This document shows positions 56,291-64,000 of a stretch of DNA of 64,000 nt, piece after piece. The position numbers were made by a program, and so were the translations under genes. Position 1 is the stretch's first letter. Each line of letters starts with the position of its first letter. A model generated the notes under the pieces. That model was not told the DNA's origin, searched no databases, and saw only the letters and a list, made by a program, of their open reading frames with translations. Origin of the DNA: Isoetes taiwanensis (Eukaryota; Streptophyta; Lycopodiopsida; Isoetales; Isoetaceae); contig JAJEKV010000025.1 of assembly GCA_021234155.1 (NCBI GenBank), positions 3,743,773 to 3,807,772 of the forward strand. The letters are read 5' to 3'.

Positions 56291-56971
56291 ATGGCAGATC
56301 AAACCAGTCTCAGCCAACACAAGAGGGGGGATGCAGCAAGAGCAGTGGTAAGCCAGCAAGATCTCAAGGATTTCTTAGCTCAGATGAATAGACAACTTGA
56401 GGCCAGGATCCCAAGCATGGACACACCTAATACGCTGGCGGAAATGGCTAATCGTAACAAGATAGTCATATTCAACATGGAAAACAGGGTGCAAGGGATT
56501 GAGAGGACAAGCGAGGAGATGCAAACGGAGGATAGACGAAATCAAAGAAGAGAAGGCCAAGATCATGCATGGGAATCCTTTGATAGAATAAGACCGCACA
56601 TCATGGAATTTGAGGAGCAGAATAGGATTAAACATGACGATAGATTGATAGGGATAGTCGAGAAACCTAACGAAGACACATATCGAGTTACTGCAGAGGT
56701 AATAGAAGCAATTTTCAAAGAGCATCAAAGCATAATCGTAAAAACCGCGCTCAGGGCAATGGAGGGAAAGAGCAAGGCACATAAATCTGACGCTCAGGGA
56801 ATGGCAGCCAGGGAACGGGTATTGCGCATGGGGTCCAAACTGAGGAATGGGATCAAAGTACAAGAGGCCTTAACAGTCATGCAGCGGCAAGGGCTACACA
56901 AAGAACTGGCCAAAGCAAGGGAGTTAAACCAAACAGGGATACGTGTGGGGGTCAGAAATGGAAAAGTATGA
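56291..56971 (+). CDS. LINE ORF1-like protein
   Basis: An open frame of 226 codons starts MADQTSLSQHKRGDAARAVV. The protein is rich in Glu, Arg, Lys and Gln, with long predicted helix (DFLAQMNRQLEARI, MENRVQGIERTSEEMQTEDR) suggesting a coiled coil, and a basic C-terminus. No zinc knuckle is visible. By position before a reverse transcriptase it is a probable RNA-binding ORF1 protein. A 22-bp duplicated phrase (ACAACCGAAAAGGATAACCA) occurs downstream at 57228-57272. Intact frame, but the element is otherwise broken. Confidence 0.5.
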   Translation: MADQTSLSQHKRGDAARAVVSQQDLKDFLAQMNRQLEARIPSMDTPNTLAEMANRNKIVIFNMENRVQGIERTSEEMQTEDRRNQRREGQDHAWESFDRIRPHIMEFEEQNRIKHDDRLIGIVEKPNEDTYRVTAEVIEAIFKEHQSIIVKTALRAMEGKSKAHKSDAQGMAARERVLRMGSKLRNGIKVQEALTVMQRQGLHKELAKARELNQTGIRVGVRNGKV

Positions 56972-57329
56972 ATCAGGGACCAGCCACCCTTAGGACAGGA
57001 ACAGAACGTGGGGAGACTAGAGGCCATAACGTCGAAAGGACCAGAGGGCGAGGAAACCAACCCCTTGACACCGGTGATGCAGGGATCGGATGGGGGAACA
57101 TTAGTGGAGAGAGCTCTGGCTCTGATACGACCCTCATCAGGAGGGAGAAACGAAAACGGGGTCGGCGAGGAACAGACACAACAAAATGGGCACATAGGCC
57201 CAGTGTCGATCGCAAAGACCAGGGGACAACCGAAAAGGATAACCAGCGGACAACCGAAAAGGATAACCAGCGGGCCAAAGCATACGGAGAACCCAAAGGA
57301 CCAGCCCAGGGGAAAGAGAGTGTATGCTA

Positions 57330-58563
57330 AAATAAAACAGGAAGGACAGACAATAGATTGTGACACAGAAGTTAAACAGGGGTGCCCATTATCCCCGACA
57401 CTATTTGGTATTTACATAGATGCATTACAGGGCTTCATAGAAGAAAGGCAAGGAGATGCGGACGCCTGGGGATACTAGGGTACCTATCATGCTGTATGCT
57501 GATGACCTAAGCATGATGGCTATCAAGAACAAGTGTATGCACAGGTTATTAGGGCTACTAGAGGCTTTCTCTGACAGAACAGGGCTGACAATCAACCTAG
57601 CAAAGACCAAAATAGTCACGTTCAGCACCAAGAGCAGACATAGACCCTTCAAATATATGGGGGCAGAACTAGAAGAATCGACAGAATACAAATACCTGGG
57701 ATACGACACACACGGTACAGGCAAATGATCCAAGGGAGCGGATGCCAGATTTTAATCAGCCATAAGAAGGTACTTCAATATGAAAAACTTCTGTAATAGG
57801 AGTAGAATAATTGACTGGGAGATCAAATGCTACCTGTTTAATATAGTGGTTGAGTCAACACAACTATATGGATCAGAGGCATGGGGGCCTGGCTTATCAG
57901 ACAAGAAATGAGAAAAGCAAGAAGAGTGCGGTCAAACACACCCCTGTCAATCATGGTATATGAGATGGGTCAGAGACCAATGGAGGTAAGAGCCTGGGAA
58001 AGGACCATCAGATATTTGCTGAAAGACAACATGGGAGGACACACTGGAAAATTATTAACAATCGCAATCAGCGAATCAGTCAAATCACACATCATCACAG
58101 GTAACGGGTGGTTCAGGGAAGCAGCAGTATGGACCAAAGAGATGGGGTTAAATCTGAGTGACATAGTAAGTGAAAGGAAATGGAATGAAGATTGGGCTGA
58201 TAGAGCGACAAGAGCATGGCTACAAAAACACAGCGGCCCGAAAATACTCTGGCTGATAGAAGTTTTCAACCCGGAATGGAGAGCCACGATCTAAGAATCG
58301 AAAAGGACAGATGGAGGAAAGTGGAAAGGGAAAATCGGGCCTGTAGAATCTGTGACACAGGGAGAGTAGAGGACGAGAATCACATGCTCAACGATTGTAC
58401 AGCATATGATGACATCAGAAACAAATACAGGCTTATAAGGTGGGGACAACCAGCACATATCCTAATGGCACGAGAAGATACAAAAGTGGATCTGGCAGAC
58501 GCAATTAGAAAGATGATAACTAGACACCGGGAGGTACACAGAGAAAGAGGGCTGGTAATATGA
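57330..58563 (+). pseudogene. LINE reverse transcriptase C-terminal half with frameshifts
   Basis: VKQGCPLSPTLFGIYIDALQ in one frame and PIMLYADDLSMMA in the next give RT motifs with the catalytic YADD; a one-base shift separates them near 57460. Thumb-like TGLTINLAKTKIV follows, then YKYLGYDTHGTGK with a stop at 57728. Further frames (57881-58294, 58216-58563) cover the connection region and the motif CRICDTGRVEDENHMLNDC, a CCHC-type ending common at the end of such ORF2 proteins. It is inactive. Confidence 0.82.
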
Positions 58564-58796
58564 ACCACTGAAAAGGTGGGACATTGAAGCCCGCAAAAAC
58601 CTAGCTAAAAGCTGATGATAACGACGCACCACCGCACGGCCATGATGCCGATTATAAGCACGGTGCGGGTATCAATTGAAAATAAGACAAGCCCTCCGAA
58701 AGGGCCACAATGTACCAGCATGTAGCACTAGTAGCACCCCTTTGGGAGCTCACCCATGCTACATGAGTCCGGGAGCCTCAGTGCACTAGGAACAAT

Positions 58797-58862
58797 TATT
58801 CTATTCTATTCTATTCTATTCTATTCTATTCTATTCTATTCTATTCTATTCTATTCTATTCT
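58797..58862. repeat. (TATTC)n microsatellite, LINE tail
   Basis: About 12 head-to-tail copies of TATTC/TTCTA directly follow the LINE 3' region. Shorter tracts of the same unit occur at 23300-23320 and, in complement, at 10838-10862. Confidence 0.95.
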
Positions 58863-58863
58863 A

Positions 58864-60316
58864 CTAGGAACGGTGCCCAGCATTGCTGGGCATAAGCTGA
58901 GAATCTATAAATAATATATTGTAGAAATAAGAGAATAACCCTAAAAGCTCCATTATTAAAGCATTCGACGTCGTTTCTCGTTCCTCATGCCATTTGCTCT
59001 ATCTCGCTTTTATCCTTTTTCTTTTCCCTACACACTTCCATTTTTTTTTTACCTTTTTTCTCGTTTTCCTTACATGCTTTCTTTTCTTCTTTTCCCCCTT
59101 TTTTTTTCTCCACCCCTTTCCCCCCTCCGCTTTCCTTCCCTATTCCCTTTCCCATCTACCTTTTCCTGATGGACGTTTTCCTTTCCATTTTCCTCTTTTC
59201 TCGACCCCTTCCTTCTTCCCCTTTCTTTGTGCCTTTTTTCCCGTTCCTTGCCCTTTTCCTCTTCCTTTCCTTTTCCATTTCCCTTTTTCCATGCCCTTTT
59301 CTCCACGTTTTTTGTCTTCCCTTTTTTTCTATGCCCATTTTCCTCTTTTCTCCACCCTTTTCCTCTTCCCCCCTTTCTTTTTCCTTTTCCTTTTTTATGC
59401 ATTTTTCCGCTTCCTTTTTTCCCTTTTCTTCACCCTTTTCCTCTTTCCCTTTATCTTGTCCCTTTTTCCCCTTCCCTCCCTTTTTCTCATGCCCTTGTTC
59501 CCGTTTCCCTTTCCCCCTTTCTTTTCTTTCACTTTCCCTTTTTCCATGCCTTCTTTCCCTTTTCTTTTCCCTCTTTTTTTCCCCTTCTCTTTTCCTTTCC
59601 CATGCCCTTTTTTGCTTCCGTTTTCGCACGCTCTTTTTTGCCTCACTTTTTTTCCTTTCTTCACCCTTTCCCTCTTCCCCCTTTTCCCATGCCCTTCCCC
59701 CTTCCCTTTTCCCATTTACCTCTTCCCTTTTTCTTCGTGCACTTTTTTCAAGTTTCCTTTCCCCTCCCTCTTTCTTTTTTCGTTCGCATTCCTTTTTTGC
59801 ATGCCTTTTTGCCTTTCCTTATCCTCTTCCCCTTTATCTTGTGCCCTTTCCCCCTTCCCTTTTCCCGTTTCCCTCTTCCCTTTTTTTAGCTTCCCTTTCC
59901 CCCTTTCTTTTTCTTTTTTCTTTTCGTTTCCCTTTCCCTTTTTCCCTTCCTTTCTCCCCATCCTTTTTTTGTTCCCCTTTTTCCTTCCCTTTTCCTCATT
60001 TTCCCAACCTTTCACTCTTCCCCTTTATCCGGTGCCCTTATCCCATGCCATTTTCTCTTCCCTTTTCTTCTTTCCTCATCCTTTCTCTTTTCTTCTTTTT
60101 CCCTTCCATTTTTTCATACCCTTTTTCCCTCCCTTTTCCCATTTATTCACCCTTTTCCTCTTCCCCTTTTTCCCGTGCCTTTCATCATTTTCCTTTTCCC
60201 TTCCCCTTTCCCAATGGCCCTTTTCCCTTTTCCCTTTTCCCGATGGCCCTTTTTCCATTCTATTTTCCTCCTCTCCCAACACTTTCTCTCTTCCCTTTTT
60301 TCCCCTTCCTTTTGCT
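58864..60316 (-). mobile_element. Inverted copy of the purine-tract Helitron, 5'-truncated
   Basis: The 3' end in minus orientation is hairpin GCCCAGCAATGCTGGGC, ACCGTTCCTAG (58864), followed by T of the microsatellite. The next 120 bp and the polypyrimidine tract (58987-60316) correspond to the reverse complement of 7700-9192. Similarity ends at about 60316, so the 5' end is missing. Long frames inside are composition artefacts, as in the other copy. Confidence 0.85.
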
Positions 60317-61651
60317 TGCAAACTCTTTCTTGGATCTGTATACTTCTTTCTTGGATTTGTATATTATGGATCATCCAAGTGCTATGGAATACAGAATGCA
60401 TCCAGAATGCGTAGCCCAGAATGCCGGCCCTGGATTCTTCCTTTTCCTTCCGACTTACAGCTTTAAAAATCTGGTCGCTGCAGTAAATCGTAAACCAGCG
60501 GCATAAAACTCAAACCTATTCTTCCTTTTACTCCATCATTTTCCAGGATTTGCCTCTGGATTCAACTAGCTTTTACTTGCAATGTATGATTTTATGATTT
60601 CGGCGTCAAACGAGCTCGTGGTTTGTACCCCATATGCTTGCAATCAATCTGTTTCTACCTTGATGAAAAGGAAAGAGAAAATTTAGACCGCTATAGCTGC
60701 TATAGTACATCTCTGTAATACATTTGGTGGGCATGCTATATTTGATGAAGCTGCATAAGCACGAAGTCATGCTTGGTTACAGAGAATTCGGCCAAGAGAA
60801 TTCGGCCAAAATGAGCTTGTTGGTTTGAAATTTTTTCAGAAGGAAGGAGTTACCGGAGATACTACATGTGACAGGTGACAGTCTTGTTGATACAGAGCTT
60901 GATACAATTTGCTGGACAGAAGAAATATCTGCCTATTGCAAAATAATTTACACAAGAGAAACAAGAGAAGGCTTTTGCAAATATCTGCTTATTGAAGCCT
61001 CTGTCCTATTGCAAAAAAGAATCGCTTTAATTGAAAAGCATACCTTCTGCACAAGCATGTTGTTGATCATATCTAGTATCCTTGATTATCTTCAGAACGT
61101 ATCTTGTGATGGCCGATCTTGATTATCTTCAGAACGTATCTTGTGATGGCCGATCTAGGCAAGGCAGAGGCATGCAAATCTAGGCAAGGCAGAAGCATGC
61201 AAAACTTGTCGTGGACGATCTAGGCAGAGACATGCAAATAGGCCAGGTAGGTGCGATGGCAAGGAGATGGCTCCGGTCTGGCATCCTGAGGCAAGGTCAT
61301 GGCAGTGTATCCTGAGGCAAGGCGATGGCCGAATCTAAAGTTTGAGAACCTGTTAGAAAAGATGCATGCATATGCATGCAGAACTGATGTGGCAACGCAA
61401 GGCTATACCGAAAAGGCTAAGGGCGATTACCTATTTAGAACCATTTGTGGGGCAAAAAAATCTTCATATAAATAGTGTAGCCACCTTTTTTTCTTTACGT
61501 TTCTTTAGCTTTTCTTATTTTGGTTTTCTCCGGTATGTTTTTAGATGCATGTTTCAATTTTTTATAGCTAATATCCACTAGATATACTTCTAATGCTATA
61601 ATTATGGTTTATAGAGCTTTTTTGGAATTCATAGCTTGTAGCTATGGGTAG
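60317..61651. other. Region upstream of the right-edge transposon gene
   Basis: No gene is supported. Contains TTTCTTGGATxTGTATA twice (about 60328 and 60348) and CTTGATTATCTTCAGAACG twice (61081 and 61119), the latter a 39-bp tandem duplication. Confidence 0.4.
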
Positions 61652-63991
61652 CGCAAAAATGGATACGGGAAATATATGCTTGGAGCCGAGCCAGGTTAAT
61701 ATTATGCATATTTTTATTCATTGGAGTTCACGGACTTGAGTCCGTTTGATATATATTTTTATTTTTGTTGTTTATTTTTTTTAGAGTTTGAACTCTTGGT
61801 AGAGGGCAACGTGGTTGCAAAGGGATCAATCATAGCGGTACGAGGACTTCTTCACTGTAAAGAATTAGAAATGGGATGGGCAAATGTAGCTCTGAAGACG
61901 GCCGTGCATGGAAATGTGAATCTACCAAAGGAGACTCCTGATGCAAAAACAATAGGAGAGGCTGTAGGATCTTTTGTGGCATGGCCTTTAAAAGACATCA
62001 AGAAAATTGACGTGGTTAGTTCATATTCTCCCTTTATATAATTCTACTTTTCTTAAATGTCTTCTAATGATAATAAATTATGCCTTATGTAGGATCAAAA
62101 AGGAGGATACGAATCTTTTTTCAAAAAGGACTGAGTGGAAAAACAAGAAGTTTAGATTAATCCATTCTTGTTCTGGAGAAACATTTGCAATTGCAATCAT
62201 GTGTAATTGCGATCCTTTAGATGCAGTCGAAGATTTGCCACTTGGAGATGACACTGTCGGGGTTGCTATTACTCAGCTATTACCTAATTACAACTCAATG
62301 AGGCAGAGCAATGTGAGCAACAATTGTCGTGTATGCAAAGGCATGGTTGAGATTTCTACTTTGATGAGATGGCCAATAGAACACGTACTACATCTAAATG
62401 GAAGTACATTGGTCAGGGCCAATGTAGATAGTGAGCTTGTAGAACATTCTTTCTCAATGTCTCCAGAGAATGTTATTTCATATAAGAAGAGAAAGGCTAA
62501 CTTCTCCGTGAAGAAAGCAATAAAACAAAAATTGAAGAGAAAAGATGAGGGAGAAATGTCTAAACCATTGAAAAAATTGAAAAAAGCAGAACATATGTGT
62601 AACTCTTCAAAGGAGATTGTTCAAGAAACAAGGGGAAGACCTTGTTGTCCTTCTTGGTGCACAGTTAAATTCTCTGTCGAAGAAATACAAATGATTCGAA
62701 AGAAGTTTTGGAGGCAGACTTCCAATGACAAAAAGAATATAATGTATTCCATGTTTGGATCTAGTATTAGAGATGCAAATACAGGTCACATGACATATCC
62801 ATTAGAGAATAGATGGGTATGCAGAGAAGCAGTGACATGCATGATTGGTTTTGCGGAGAGCACTTTTTATAGATACCATAATGAATACAGAGATGGTGCA
62901 AGAAAAGCAGTACATGGGAATACAGGTACTATCAAGACTAGGAGCACCACTATGATGGCAATTGAAGTGTTTGATAACTTTGTTAAATACATGGCTGAAT
63001 CAATGCCACATAAGACAAAATTGAATGAGCATGGGAACAAAGAGGTGAAGCGTGTCTTGCCACCTCAATACATTCAAAAGAAGTGCTTACAAGAGGTCAA
63101 CACTGTTTTAACACAAATAGGTGGGCGAGCAATCTCTCAGTCAGCTTTTAGCCGAATCTGGAATAAGCATTTCAGTGATGTGGTGGTGGCAAAGAATAAT
63201 AGCTTTTCAAAGTGTAACACTTGCATACAATTGCGAGAGGCTTTGAGAAGTACAGTTGTACCTGAGCAAAGAAATGCTTTAAGAAATGAGATGCATCGAC
63301 ATCAGAATGAGCAAACATCCTGTAGGGCAATCTATTATCAGTGGAGGGTATTTTCCTCAATGGAACCCGATAGATATTTATGCATCATACACGATAAAAT
63401 GGATCAACACAAAACTTTTTTGCCTAGATTGCAGCCAATCCCTAAAAGTTGTGCTAATGCACAACAGTTGAAGATCTCACTAGCAGGAATGTTGACTCAT
63501 GGACATGGAATAGGAGTGTATGGTCATTTCTCATTAGATCTATGGGAAGATGGACCGAATTTTCATGTTGGCTCAATATTCAAATGTCTCCGAAATTTAG
63601 AAAGAGGTGTTACAAATGAGCAAAGCAGTAGCAATGCTTTGTTTGGAGCTCTTCTAAATGATGAGGCACATGTTGCAACTAAACAGATGGAAAAGAATGC
63701 AAAGTTTTCTGGAAGGGAACCAATCACTTCGACAGCTATAGATAAGACATCTCACGGAGTAGTGGGGAGAAAGCTACCACAAGAATTGTGTCTACAACTT
63801 GATAATTGCTTTAGCCAAAATAAGAATAGATGGCTATTTCAAGCATGCTCATTCTTGACAAATAAAAAATGTGTTCGAAGTTTGTGAAGGTTGGGTTTCT
63901 TATGGTTGGTCACACACATGATGATGTGGATGCCTTCTTTGGAGTGTTCTCCTCTTTTTGTTGCAACGAAATCAATAACGACGCTGCCACA
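61652..63991 (+). pseudogene. Transposon-type gene with DUF8039-like and DUF7869-like regions, partial
   Basis: Proposed exons: 61652-61694 (KNGYGKYMLGAEP), 61785-62014 (LLVEGNVVAKGSI, LHCKELEMGWANVALKTAVHG, TIGEAVGSFVAWPL, resembling DUF8039 of plant transposon proteins) and about 62117 onward. The large exon has a Cys-rich part (CRVCKGMVEIST), a basic linker (KKRKANFSVKKAIKQKLKRK), then a catalytic-looking half: CIIHDKMDQHKTFLPRL, LPQELCLQLDNCFSQNKNRW, and, after a one-base shift in the A-run at about 63862-63867, VKVGFLMVGHTHDDVDAFFG. LQ.DN...NKNR and GHTH.D.DA.F are the conserved motifs of DUF7869, which I take as an RNase-H-like nuclease domain (inference from the spaced D, D and H/D). 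It runs off the right edge. The exon 2/3 junction is uncertain. Confidence 0.62.
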
Positions 63992-64000
63992 ACTAATGGA

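Larger units (their letters stand above)
56291..58862 (+). mobile_element. LINE of a different clade with (TATTC)n tail, decayed
   Basis: Order: ORF1-like protein, reverse-transcriptase remnants, C-terminal Cys/His motif, 3' untranslated region, then a pentanucleotide tail. The endonuclease and the N-terminal half of the reverse transcriptase are missing. A terminal microsatellite rather than poly(A) fits LINE clades that end in short tandem repeats. Confidence 0.8.

Noticed and set aside
58797-58862. CRISPR-like array
   Set aside because: Head-to-tail 5-bp units with no spacers; a LINE tail microsatellite.
58987-60506. Long plus-strand frames in the polypyrimidine tract
   Set aside because: Mirror image of the case above; no domain or codon signal.

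Overview
The window looks like nuclear DNA of a land plant. It has spliced genes with GT..AG introns, small R2R3-MYB genes, broken copies of plant nuclear genes for an organelle import protein (TIM44) and a chloroplast NDH subunit (NDHS), and a dense load of Helitrons, LINEs, a Ty3 element and a CACTA-like element. The species cannot be fixed from sequence; a seed-free plant is my guess. Only two genes are complete and intact, the R2R3-MYB genes at 24798-25593 (-) and 53820-54616 (+). No rRNA, tRNA or CRISPR array was recognised.

Region 1 (1-5000) is compositionally distinct. A proline-rich protein with RLPPPF repeats runs off the left edge on the minus strand. A six-exon gene is transcribed divergently from it and encodes an unusual protein: acidic and lysine-rich nuclear-type linker, ParB-like domain, then a DNA N4-cytosine/N6-adenine methyltransferase of the permuted (beta-like) motif order. 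Two in-frame TAG codons at probable Trp positions and one A-run frameshift break it. Its introns carry the palindrome GTATTCTGGAATAC, partly as a 42-bp tandem repeat. This is the best candidate here for an undescribed system.

Region 2 (5950-23200) is layered Helitrons. A decayed Helitron helicase C-terminus (6793-7067) belongs to a Helitron ending at 9268, into which a second Helitron (7227-9192) carrying a 1.7-kb purine tract is inserted. Next, one minus-strand MYB gene has been split inside exon 2 by a 9.5-kb Helitron (10526-20050). That Helitron carries a LINE and fragments of TIM44 and NDHS.

Region 3 (24800-40025) is a tandem duplication anchored on an intact MYB gene. Unit 2 keeps only MYB exon 1. 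Each unit has private insertions: a poly(A) retroposon with a 14-bp target duplication and a SINE-like element in unit 1; a Ty3 element with a 4-kb internal inversion (gag and pol on opposite strands) and a 580-bp CACTA-like element in unit 2.

Region 4 (41000-51900) has a large LINE that lost its reverse-transcriptase core, a GC-rich array of GATCCCGGAGGA units, and a short LINE insertion with a 10-bp target duplication.

Region 5 (52270-64000) holds the second intact MYB gene, whose flanks are an inverted duplicate of the Helitron-split copy. It is followed by a LINE of another clade with a pentanucleotide tail, an inverted copy of the purine-tract Helitron, and a spliced transposon-type gene (DUF8039-like and DUF7869-like regions) running off the right edge with a frameshift in an A-run.
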